Shown: piece after piece, positions 6,440 to 14,014 of the stretch
Layout of the letters: each line of letters starts with the position of its first letter
Numbering within the stretch: the first letter of the stretch is position 1
Source of the DNA: DASRJX01 sp035649235
Lineage (GTDB): Bacteria; Acidobacteriota; Polarisedimenticolia; Gp22-AA2
DNA: 18,778 nucleotides
Direction: 5' to 3'
Assembly (NCBI GenBank): GCA_035649235.1
Contig: DASRJX010000271.1
Coordinates: forward strand, 1-18,778
The notes under the pieces: model-generated
The model's input: only the letters and a program-made list of their open reading frames with translations
Told to the model about the DNA's origin: nothing
The model's database searches: none
Position numbers and translations under genes: made by a program

Positions 6440-8884
6440 CTACTCCTCGCGCAGGGCCAGAAGCGGATCGACGCGCGTGGCCCGCCGCGCCGGGATCCAC
6501 GCGGCCGCCAGGGCCACGGCCGCCAGGAGGACCATCATGGCCAAGAGGCTGATCGGGTCCGGCCGGACGATGCCGAAGAGGGCCCGGGTCATGACCTGTC
6601 CGAGCGCCAGCGCCCCGGCGAGACCTGCGAGAAGGCCGAACCCGACGAGCCAGGCGGCCTGACGCACCATAAGCCGCAGGACGTCGGTGCCGCGCGCGCC
6701 GAGGGCCAGGCGGATGCCGATCTCCTGCGTGCGGCGGGCCACGTGCTCGGCCATCACGCCGTAGAGCCCGACGGCTGCGAGCACCAGAGCGGCGAGACCG
6801 AGGATCGCCATGAGCGCCGCCGCCAGGCGGATGAAGGAGGCCGACTCGGCGACCACGGTCGACATCGTCCGGATCTCGTCGACCGGCTGCCCGGGATCCG
6901 CCGCGCGGACCCGGGCGCGCACCTCGGACACGACCGTCTCCGTTTCGAGCGGGCTGCGCACGAAGAGGAACATGCTGCGGCGCGGCATCTGCGAGTGTGA
7001 CACGTAGAGGGTCGGCCGGGGCTGGCGGTCGAACCAGTACTGCTTGACGTCCCCCACGACACCGACCACGGTCCGCCACGCCGCATCGTCCCCGATGCGG
7101 AGGCGCCGCCCGATCGGGTCCTGCCCGGGCCAGAAGCGCTCCCCCAGGCTGGCGCTGACGACGGCGACCGGCGGGGCGCCCTCGCCGTCGGAGGCGTCGA
7201 GCGCGCGGCCGTGGAGGACGCGCACCCGCAGCGACGGCAGGTATCCCGCGCTGATCGTCTGCAGATCCGCCGCCGGCTTCTCCTCCGGCCTGGTCTCGAT
7301 CCGCCCTTCGATGACGAAGGTGGTGCGGGGAACGGGGCCGAGGTCCGCGGGCGGATGGCTGACGATCCCGGCGGCCTCCACTCCCGGCATCGAGGCGATC
7401 TCCCCCACCACGCGATCGTAGAAAGCGGCGGCATCCCGGCTCTCCGGGTACCGCGCCTCTGGCAGCTTGACGCGGAAGGTCACGACGTGGCCGGGATCGA
7501 AGCCCTGGTAGAGGTCGACCAGGTCCCGGAAGCCCCGCGTCATGAGCGCCGCGCCGCTGATGAGGACGAAGGCGAGGGTCACCTGAAGGCCCACGAGCGC
7601 GTCGCGCAGCCGGGAGCGCTGCAAGCCGATCGCTCCGCGGCCGCCGGCCTTCAGCGCCTCCACGAGGTCGACGCGGCTGGCGCGCAGCGCCGGCAGGAGG
7701 CCGAACAGGAGCGTCGTCAGGAGCGTCAGGCCGAGCGCGAACAGGAGCGTCCGCGCGTCCATCCGGATCTCCGTCCAGCCGGCGATCCAGCGCACCATGT
7801 CGGCGGGCATGCTGGCGCGGATCAGATCGACGCCGCTCTGCGCGAGCCACAGGCCGGCCAGGCCTCCCAGGGCGGCGAGCACGAACCCCTCGGTCAGGAG
7901 CTGGCGCACGATGCGGCCGCGGCTGGCCCCGAGCGCCGCGCGCAGCGCCATCTCACGCTCGCGGCGGCCGCACCTGGCGATCAGGAGCCCGGCCACGTTG
8001 GTGCATGCGATCAGGAGCACGAACCCGGCGGCCCCCTGGAAGAGCGCCAGGAAAGGGGTCACGACGCCGATCTGCGTCTGGTGCAGCGGGACGAGATGAT
8101 GCGTCCGCCCGGCGTTCGTGACGGGATGCTGTTGCGTCAGCCGTGCGGAGAGCGCGTCGAGGGCCGCCTGCGCCTGCCCCACCCCTAGACCGTCTCCGAG
8201 GCGCGCCACGGCCAGGACGCTGAGCCTGGAGCGATCGGCCTTCTCCTTTTCGCTGAAGGCCAGGGGCGCGAACACGTCCGGAGCGCCGGGCGGGAAGTTC
8301 AGTCCCGGCGGCAGGACGCCGACGATCCGGTGCCGCCGCCCGCCGAGCGCCAGCTCCCGATCGAGGACCCCGGGATCGGCGCCGAACTTCCGCTGCCAGA
8401 AGCCGTGGCTCAGCACGACGACCGCGTCGCTCCCGGTGGTCCCCTCCTCCTGCTGGAACGAGCGCCCGGCGGCCGGCCGGATCCCGATCGTCTCGAAGTA
8501 GCCGGGCGTGACCAGGTAGCCGGGGACGTTCTCGGGCTCGCCGGCCTCGGTCACGACGAAGTCACGGTAGCGGTAGGCGGCCGTGCCAGCGAGCCCCGGC
8601 CGCTCCCCCTGCAGGTCGAGGTAGTCCGCCACGGACAGAGGGTTGTCGTCCCCCCCGCGCGGTCCCCCCGGGCCGCCCTCTTCCGGGTGCCTCTCCCAGG
8701 CCGCCACCAGCCGGCCCGAATCGAGCAGCGGGAAGGGCCGCAGGAGGAGGGCGTTCATGAACCCGAAGATCGCCGTGTTGGCCGCGATCCCGATGCCGAG
8801 TGTCAGAACCGCCGCCAGCGCGAAGCCGGGGCTCTTGGCGATCACTCGCAGCGCGTGCCGTGCGTCCTGCAGCAGTTGATCCAT
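6440..8884 (-). CDS. Orphan ABC-type permease with duplicated MacB/FtsX halves (ADOP-like)
   Basis: An 814-residue permease of the type called Acidobacterial duplicated orphan permease. Order of parts: a first membrane helix (about 21-45) after the typical ARHALRVIAKSPGFALAAV entry, a MacB-like periplasmic domain to about 270, FtsX-type helices (about 277-400) containing RREREMALRAALGASRGRI, a linker with RASRVDLVEALKAGG, a second membrane entry (about 430-450), a second periplasmic domain, and a second FtsX block (about 690-810) with RRTQEIGIRLALGARGTDV, ending ATRVDPLLALREE. The two RxxEIxxRxALGA coupling-helix motifs mark the duplication. These permeases are thought to work with a separate MacB-type ATPase in efflux or envelope stress; no ATPase gene is in the window. 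The ATG at 8884 gives the family's normal N-terminus. The stop lies 5 bp before the oxidoreductase start. Confidence 0.92.
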   Translation of the reverse strand: MDQLLQDARHALRVIAKSPGFALAAVLTLGIGIAANTAIFGFMNALLLRPFPLLDSGRLVAAWERHPEEGGPGGPRGGDDNPLSVADYLDLQGERPGLAGTAAYRYRDFVVTEAGEPENVPGYLVTPGYFETIGIRPAAGRSFQQEEGTTGSDAVVVLSHGFWQRKFGADPGVLDRELALGGRRHRIVGVLPPGLNFPPGAPDVFAPLAFSEKEKADRSRLSVLAVARLGDGLGVGQAQAALDALSARLTQQHPVTNAGRTHHLVPLHQTQIGVVTPFLALFQGAAGFVLLIACTNVAGLLIARCGRREREMALRAALGASRGRIVRQLLTEGFVLAALGGLAGLWLAQSGVDLIRASMPADMVRWIAGWTEIRMDARTLLFALGLTLLTTLLFGLLPALRASRVDLVEALKAGGRGAIGLQRSRLRDALVGLQVTLAFVLISGAALMTRGFRDLVDLYQGFDPGHVVTFRVKLPEARYPESRDAAAFYDRVVGEIASMPGVEAAGIVSHPPADLGPVPRTTFVIEGRIETRPEEKPAADLQTISAGYLPSLRVRVLHGRALDASDGEGAPPVAVVSASLGERFWPGQDPIGRRLRIGDDAAWRTVVGVVGDVKQYWFDRQPRPTLYVSHSQMPRRSMFLFVRSPLETETVVSEVRARVRAADPGQPVDEIRTMSTVVAESASFIRLAAALMAILGLAALVLAAVGLYGVMAEHVARRTQEIGIRLALGARGTDVLRLMVRQAAWLVGFGLLAGLAGALALGQVMTRALFGIVRPDPISLLAMMVLLAAVALAAAWIPARRATRVDPLLALREE

Positions 8885-8930
8885 GGGCAGCGTCCCAGGA
8901 GGGCTGGCGCGACTAGAGCAACCATTGTGC

Positions 8931-8961
8931 CACGAGGCGCCGCCCGAAGGGCGGTGTCGTG
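8931..8961. promoter_or_regulatory. Hairpin upstream of the permease gene
   Basis: Within the 231-bp divergent gap 8885-9115, CCGCCC (8940-8945) and GGGCGG (8949-8954) form a stem with a GAA loop. CACGA (8931-8935) and TCGTG (8957-8961) extend it after a small internal loop. It lies 47-77 bases before the permease ATG and could be an operator or a structure in the permease leader. No T-run follows, so a terminator is less likely. Confidence 0.3.
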
Positions 8962-9056
8962 ATTCGGGAGATCGGCCCCGTCCTCGACGACCGGGGGCGC
9001 ACCCCAGTCCGATCCCGGCACGATGCCGTCCCAGAAGCGGACGGGCGACAACCGGC

Positions 9057-9086
9057 TTGGCGGCCCCGCGTCGATTCCGCTACCCT
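9057..9086 (+). promoter_or_regulatory. Possible housekeeping promoter of the DUF1801 gene
   Basis: TTGGCG (9057-9062) and TACCCT (9081-9086) are separated by 18 bases, and the predicted start of transcription would lie about 20 bases before the ribosome site (GGGAGG at 9101). An ECF-like pattern, GACAAC (9047-9052) then 16 bases then CGTC (9069-9072), overlaps it. In DNA this GC-rich both matches could be chance. Confidence 0.3.
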
Positions 9087-9115
9087 TGGGCCAGGACCCG
9101 AGGGAGGAAGACTTC

Positions 9116-9733
9116 ATGGGGACCAGGGACGAGCGCGTCGACGCCTACATCGCCGGATCCGCCGGCTTCGCCAGACCCATCCTGAAACATCTCCGCAAGG
9201 TGATCCACGCCGGATGCCCTGACGTCGAGGAGACACTCAAGTGGGGCTTCCCCCACTTCCTGTACAAGGGGATCCTCTGCAGCATGGCCTCGTTCCAGTC
9301 GCACTGCTCCTTCGGCTTCTGGAAGGGCTCCCTGCTGAAGGACGAGGACGGCACGCTGGAGAAGGTCGGCAAGACGGCGATGGGCCACCTGGGCCGCATC
9401 ACGGCGATCGCCGACCTCCCGGCGGAGAGGGTCCTGCTGAAGTACATCCGGCAGGCGAAGGCCCTGAACGATGAGGGCGTCAAGGCACCTTCGAGACCGA
9501 AGCCCCGCGGCAACCGAACGCTGCACGTGCCGGACGATCTCATGGCCGCTCTGCGCACCAACAGGAAAGCCCTCGCCACCTTCACCGGTTTCAGCTACTC
9601 GAACAGGAAGGAGTACGTCGAGTGGGTGACCGAGGCGAAACGCGACGAGACGCGCCGGCGCCGCCTGGAGACGGCGATCGGGTGGCTGGCCGAGGGGAAG
9701 GTGCGGCACTGGAAGTACGCCGGAAAGTGCTAG
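9116..9733 (+). CDS. DUF1801 / YdeI-OmdA two-domain protein
   Basis: A 205-residue cytoplasmic protein with two known small domains. The N-terminal DUF1801 part (about residues 5-115) shows the pattern of a short helix, LRKVIHAGCPDVEETLKWGFPHFLYKG and CSMASFQSHCSFGFWKG. The C-terminal part (about 140-203) is the YdeI/OmpD-associated domain, with VPDDLMAALRTNRKALATF, FSYSNRKEYVEWVTEAKR and a closing ETAIGWLAEGK. This fusion is common in bacteria; its job is not established, although the C-terminal family has been linked to bacteriocin protection and envelope stress. GGGAGG at 9101-9106 lies 9 bases before the ATG, which decides the start. The gene ends 14 bp from the opposing glycosyltransferase stop, with no room for a terminator between them. 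Confidence 0.85.
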   Translation: MGTRDERVDAYIAGSAGFARPILKHLRKVIHAGCPDVEETLKWGFPHFLYKGILCSMASFQSHCSFGFWKGSLLKDEDGTLEKVGKTAMGHLGRITAIADLPAERVLLKYIRQAKALNDEGVKAPSRPKPRGNRTLHVPDDLMAALRTNRKALATFTGFSYSNRKEYVEWVTEAKRDETRRRRLETAIGWLAEGKVRHWKYAGKC

Positions 9734-9747
9734 AGGGATCGTGAGCC

Positions 9748-11829
9748 TCAAGCGGTCGCGGCGACGTAGATCTCCAGGGCCTGGCCCACCACGCCGAGGC
9801 ACGTCAGGAGGAACAAGGCCAGAAGAGCGAACGTCGCGGCGCGGGCGAGCTGCTCGATGAAGCGGCTGTCGCTAAGGAAGCGCGCCACGTAGGGGACGAC
9901 GGCGATAAGGGCGAACAGGAGGACCGCCGGCCGGCTCTCCGCGAGCGCCTCCGGCAGAACGAGCGTCAATCCGGTCAGAACCGCCGTCATCGCGAACGGA
10001 AAGACGCGGGCCAGGTCCGACGCCTCGATCATCTCCTCCAGGTAGAGCCCGGCGGCCACGCACAGGAAGGGATAGAGCGGGATCCGCGTCCAGCCGTACA
10101 GCCCACGGAAGTCGCCCATCAGCACCAGGAGGCCGGCGTAGATCGCCAGGGGGATCAGGAGCGCCCGCCCCTTCCGGAACGCTGCCACCGCGGCCGCGAG
10201 CAGGAGCCACAGGTGGAAGCCCGTCCCGAAAGGGGCTTCGACCACCCGGCCCTGCAGAAGATCGAGGAACCCTTCGAAGCTGGCCCATTTGCTCGTCGAT
10301 TGGATCCGGATGATCTCCAGGAAGATGCGGAAGTCACAGGCCCAGGCGTACGCGAGGTAGAGCAGTCCGAAGCCGGCGGTCACGAGAAGCGCCAGCGCCG
10401 CGCCCCGATGGCGCCGTCGCGACAGGAGGAGCACGAAAACCGTCGCCACGACGGCGATGCCGGTCGCCTTGGTCCAGAGGCTCAGCCCGCAGAGGAAGCC
10501 CGCCAGGACCGCGTCGACCGCCCTGCCGGAGCGCGCGTGCCGCTCGGCCAGCAGGACCGCTCCCATGAACAGCAGCGTCAGGAGATTCTCGGCTTTCGCC
10601 AGGCGGTGCGCCAGGACGATGTTCGGAAGCACGGCGTAGACCAGGGCCGCCAGCAAAGCGCCCCGCTCCGACGCGCCGTAAACGAGCGCCAGCCGGCGCA
10701 GCAGGAACAGGCCAGCGAGACTGAGGGCGATCGGCACGAGGCGCATCACCGGCAGCGAGCACTCCAGGAAGTGGCCCGCGCCGGCGAGGGTGCAGACGAC
10801 GCCGACCAGGATCGACATCAGCGGCGGATGATCGAAGTACGGACGGACGAGGAGGTAGCCGTTCCCGAACCAGTGCTGGGGGTAGATCTGCTCCCGGGGG
10901 TAGATCGCCGCGAAGAAGCTCCAGCTCACGGGATCCCCGGTGTGAAGAAGATGCCACCCCTCCCAGGCGTGCTGGTACTCGTCCGCCGTCTCGTTGTGCA
11001 GCGGGACGAGCGCGTAGTCGTGGAAGCGCAGGAGCGCGGCGAGGGCCAGGATCGCCCCGAACGCGAGACGCGATCGATCCGCGGGGAGCAGGAACGGCGT
11101 GCCGGCCGCGGCCTCGCCCGCAGTCCCGTCCGCGGCGGCGCCGGCCCCCGGGCGGGTACCCCACAGGCGGCGCCGCGCTCCGATGAGGAGCGCTGCCGTC
11201 AGGCCGGCCCCGAGGAGCCACCGGCCGGCCAGGCGGCGGAACCGGGCGCCGGCGATCGCGGCGCCGTCGACGCCCAGGGACGCCGCCGGGATGGCGCGCA
11301 GGGAGGCGCCCGGCGGCTGCCAGCGCAGGACGATCCTGGCCTCCCCTTCCGACGAAGCGTAGTCGAGCTCGATCCGGTGCAGCCCCGCCTGCAGGTCGCG
11401 CACGGTCACGGTGTCGGGAGCGAGTCCCACGCGGGTCCCATCGATCCGGAGCACGGCCTCGCCCCGCGCGTCCACCTGGAAACCATACTGGCCGGACGAC
11501 GGGGCCTGGAGGACGCCGCTCCAGCGGATGAGATAGGGCGGCCTCTCCTCCGGCACGCCCCACGTCCCGACGTTCCAATGGAAGAGATAGGCCGCGTCGA
11601 GGCGCTGGGGCAGCGGGAAATCGATGGCGGGGTCGATCCGCGTGTGGACCAGGACATCCCGGCCGTCCGAGGTCCGGCTGTAATAGGAGCCTTGGACTCC
11701 GCCCGCCGCCCGGAGGAGCGCCCCGAGAAGAAGGAGAAAGCCCGCGCCCGCCACGAGCAGGGCATAGAACCAGCGGCCGCGAGACGCGAGCGGCTGATTC
11801 CGGGGCGCGTCCAGGTTCCGCTGTCTCAC
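9748..11829 (-). CDS. PA14-domain membrane glycosyltransferase (GT39/ArnT-like), second copy
   Basis: A 693-residue GT-C type glycosyltransferase of the kind that uses polyprenyl-phosphate sugars outside the cytoplasmic membrane. After one membrane helix (about residues 19-41), a PA14-like beta domain (about 45-180) carries YLIRWSGVLQAPSSGQYGF and GEAVLRIDGTRV. A second helix lies at about 203-218. The catalytic part starts near 255, with ETADEYQHAWEGWHLLH holding Asp283-Glu284 of the first external loop, then FDHPPL (333-337), then about ten more helices. PA14 domains bind or sit beside carbohydrates. The start is a GTG whose GTGA overlaps the stop of the upstream paralogue, so translation is coupled. 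Acceptor and donor are unknown; no lipid-sugar synthesis gene is nearby. The protein ends in a helix close to LEIYVAATA. Confidence 0.85.
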   Translation of the reverse strand: MRQRNLDAPRNQPLASRGRWFYALLVAGAGFLLLLGALLRAAGGVQGSYYSRTSDGRDVLVHTRIDPAIDFPLPQRLDAAYLFHWNVGTWGVPEERPPYLIRWSGVLQAPSSGQYGFQVDARGEAVLRIDGTRVGLAPDTVTVRDLQAGLHRIELDYASSEGEARIVLRWQPPGASLRAIPAASLGVDGAAIAGARFRRLAGRWLLGAGLTAALLIGARRRLWGTRPGAGAAADGTAGEAAAGTPFLLPADRSRLAFGAILALAALLRFHDYALVPLHNETADEYQHAWEGWHLLHTGDPVSWSFFAAIYPREQIYPQHWFGNGYLLVRPYFDHPPLMSILVGVVCTLAGAGHFLECSLPVMRLVPIALSLAGLFLLRRLALVYGASERGALLAALVYAVLPNIVLAHRLAKAENLLTLLFMGAVLLAERHARSGRAVDAVLAGFLCGLSLWTKATGIAVVATVFVLLLSRRRHRGAALALLVTAGFGLLYLAYAWACDFRIFLEIIRIQSTSKWASFEGFLDLLQGRVVEAPFGTGFHLWLLLAAAVAAFRKGRALLIPLAIYAGLLVLMGDFRGLYGWTRIPLYPFLCVAAGLYLEEMIEASDLARVFPFAMTAVLTGLTLVLPEALAESRPAVLLFALIAVVPYVARFLSDSRFIEQLARAATFALLALFLLTCLGVVGQALEIYVAATA

Positions 11830-13904
11830 GGCACGCCGCGCGTGGCGCTGTAGATCTCGAGGAGCCGCCCCACGGTCGCTACGCTCGTGACCAGCCACAG
11901 GACGACCAGGAGCCGCGTCGATGCCATGGCCAGCCGCTGCGTGGCCAGGCTGTCGCGGACGAACCTGAGAACGAAGGGGACCAGGAAGGCGACCAGGAAG
12001 AGGAGGACCACGCCTTTCGTCAGGAGCGTCGTGCTCGGTGGGAGCGTCCTGACCGTCAGCTCTCTCATGGCCGCGAACGGCAGACCCTGGAAGGCATAGA
12101 CGAGGCCCGTGGCCACCGCCGTGACCGCGAAGGGGAAGACGCGGTACAGGTCCGCTGCCTCGATCATCTCCTCCAGATAGAGGCCTGCGGCCACGCACAG
12201 GAACGGGTAGAGCGGGATGCGGTACCAGCCGAAGATCACTCTCTCGTCCGCGCTCAGCGCGATCACAGTCGCGTAGATGACGATCGGCAGGAGGAGGGCC
12301 CGCTCCTTCCGGAACCCAGCCACCCCGGCCGACAGCAGGAGCCACAGGTACCAGCCCCGCCCGAACGGCTGCTCCACCACCTTCCCCTGGAGCAGATCGA
12401 GGAGGGAGGCAAGGCCGACCCACTTGCTCGTCGACTGCGCCCGCATCACCTCGAGGAAGATGCCGAAATCGTAGGCCCACGCGTAGGCCAGGTAGAGCAG
12501 CCCGAAACCGGCGGTCACGAGGACCGAGATCGCCGCCGCCCCGTGCCGCCGCCGCGCCAGCAGAAGCACGACGGCCGTAAGCACGACCGCCACGCCGGTC
12601 GCCTTGGTCCAGATCGACAGGCCGCACACGATCCCCAGGAGCACAGCATTCCTGGATTCCGAGCGCGCGTGCCGCTCGGCCAGGAGGACCGCCGCCATGA
12701 ACAGCAGGGACAGCAGGCTCTCCGCCTTCACCAGGCGGTGGGAGACCACGATGACCGGCAGGACGGCGTAGACGAGGGCGGCCAGGAGAGCGCCCCTTTC
12801 CGTCGCGCCGTAGGCGAGCGCCAGCCGGCGCAGGAGCAGGATCCCGGCGAGACTCAAGGCGATCGGCACGAGCCGCATCGCCTGCAGGGAGCAATCGAGG
12901 AAGCTCTCCGCCCCGGCCAGCGAGGCGGCGAGCCCGATCGGGATCGAGAATAGCGGCGGGTGATCGAAATAGGGCCGGACCAGGGCGTAGGGGTCGCCGA
13001 ACCAGCGGAAGGTCTCCACCTGCCCGGCCGGATACCGATCGGGGAAGGTGGTCCAGGAGGCCGGCTGTCCCTGGTGCAGCAGGTGCCAGCCCTCCCAGGC
13101 GTGCTGGTACTCGTCGGCTGTCTCGTGGTGGAAGGGCACCAGAGCGTAGTCGTCCAGGCGAAGAAGCCCGGCGAGGATGACGATGCCGGCCAGGGCGAGC
13201 CGGACTCGCTCGGCCCTGACCGAGGCGACGAGGCGCGCCGCGATGCCCTGCTGGCGCCGGGCGAGCTGCGCGACGAAGAGCGCCGTCGCCGGTCCCAGGA
13301 GCAGCAGGATCCAGCCGGCGGCCCGCCTCGCGGCGGCGCCGCCCTGCGCTCCGGCATCGGAGGCCAGGCTGTCGGACGGGATCACCTCGGGCTTCCCGCC
13401 TGGCGCCTGCCAGCGCAGGATCAGGCGCGCATCGGCCTGAGGCTGGGCGTAGGAGAGCTCGATCGAGTGCCAGCCCGCGTTGAGCCGCCGTTCGGCGGGG
13501 ACGCCCGCCACGATCGCCTCCGGCTCCCGATCCAGACGGAGCGACGCCTCCCCGTGCGCTTCGAGGGCGAAGCGGTACACGCCGGCCTGAGGAGCGCGCA
13601 GCAGGCCGCTCCAGCGCACGAGGTAGGGCGGCGCCAAGGTCGGGACGCCGAGCCTGCTGCGATCCCAGTGGAACAGGTAGGCGGCCTGCAGTCGCTGCGG
13701 CACCGGGAAATCGATGACGGGGTCGATCCTCCGGTGGACGAGGATCTCCTGACCTGCCGCATCGAGGAAGAGGTAGCTCCCTTCGAGCCCGCCCGCGGGC
13801 CGGAACAGGATCGCGAGCAGCACGAGGTAGGCAGCGAGGATCGCCAGGACGGCGGACGCCAGGCGTCCCGGGGCGCGGGACGGTATCGTGCCCGTCCCGC
13901 TCAT
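11826..13904 (-). CDS. PA14-domain membrane glycosyltransferase (GT39/ArnT-like), first copy
   Basis: A 692-residue paralogue of the next gene, with the same order of parts: one membrane helix (about 14-34), a PA14-like domain (about 40-175, with YLVRWSGLLRAPQAGVYRF), a second helix (198-213), and a GT-C catalytic region with ETADEYQHAWEGWHLLH (Asp264-Glu265) and FDHPPL (314-318). Long blocks are identical or nearly so in the two copies, including AYLFHW, GFGLLYLAYAWA and YPFLCVAAGLYLEEMIEA, so this is a tandem duplication. The ATG at 13904 is preferred because GGGAGGGG lies just upstream and the length then matches the paralogue. An in-frame ATG at 13955 lacks a ribosome site and lies inside a hairpin. 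The two copies may glycosylate different acceptors or form a complex, which is inference. Confidence 0.85.
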   Translation of the reverse strand: MSGTGTIPSRAPGRLASAVLAILAAYLVLLAILFRPAGGLEGSYLFLDAAGQEILVHRRIDPVIDFPVPQRLQAAYLFHWDRSRLGVPTLAPPYLVRWSGLLRAPQAGVYRFALEAHGEASLRLDREPEAIVAGVPAERRLNAGWHSIELSYAQPQADARLILRWQAPGGKPEVIPSDSLASDAGAQGGAAARRAAGWILLLLGPATALFVAQLARRQQGIAARLVASVRAERVRLALAGIVILAGLLRLDDYALVPFHHETADEYQHAWEGWHLLHQGQPASWTTFPDRYPAGQVETFRWFGDPYALVRPYFDHPPLFSIPIGLAASLAGAESFLDCSLQAMRLVPIALSLAGILLLRRLALAYGATERGALLAALVYAVLPVIVVSHRLVKAESLLSLLFMAAVLLAERHARSESRNAVLLGIVCGLSIWTKATGVAVVLTAVVLLLARRRHGAAAISVLVTAGFGLLYLAYAWAYDFGIFLEVMRAQSTSKWVGLASLLDLLQGKVVEQPFGRGWYLWLLLSAGVAGFRKERALLLPIVIYATVIALSADERVIFGWYRIPLYPFLCVAAGLYLEEMIEAADLYRVFPFAVTAVATGLVYAFQGLPFAAMRELTVRTLPPSTTLLTKGVVLLFLVAFLVPFVLRFVRDSLATQRLAMASTRLLVVLWLVTSVATVGRLLEIYSATRGVP

Positions 13905-13936
13905 GCCCCTCCCGTCCGGTGTCCCGCCGCGCGTCT

Positions 13937-13981
13937 CATGGCTTCCGAGAGCCATGGGATTCTAGCGCGGCGCGCGCCGCG
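13937..13981 (-). terminator. Two hairpins between the triple-repeat gene and the glycosyltransferases
   Basis: Reading on the minus strand, a perfect 16-bp palindrome (13966-13981, CGCGGCGCGCGCCGCG) lies 33 bases after the stop of the triple-repeat gene. A 7-bp perfect stem follows (CATGGCT 13937-13943 with AGCCATG 13950-13956, 6-base loop). Neither has a T-run. They may end the sigma operon transcript or shape the leader of the glycosyltransferase mRNA. The rest of the 110-bp gap shows nothing else clear. Confidence 0.35.
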
Positions 13982-14014
13982 GAGGGTCGCGGGCCGGTCC
14001 GATCGGATGAGCGC

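Noticed and set aside
6440..7850. Upstream extension of the oxidoreductase frame through the permease gene
   Set aside because: The permease frame is certain here from its C-terminal FtsX motifs. The extended part is Arg/Pro/Gly-rich noise; the real protein begins at the Tat signal.
10213..11853. A 546-codon plus-strand frame opposite the second glycosyltransferase
   Set aside because: Antisense shadow; the minus strand encodes membrane helices and GT-C motifs shared with its paralogue. The similar plus-strand frames at 12960-14018, 13919-15424 and 15340-16281 were rejected for the same reason.
11829..12894. Extension of the second glycosyltransferase frame into its paralogue, giving a 1048-residue protein
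   Set aside because: The extra part is an alternative frame of the first paralogue with no membrane helices. The GTGA overlap gives a natural start and the two copies then have equal length.
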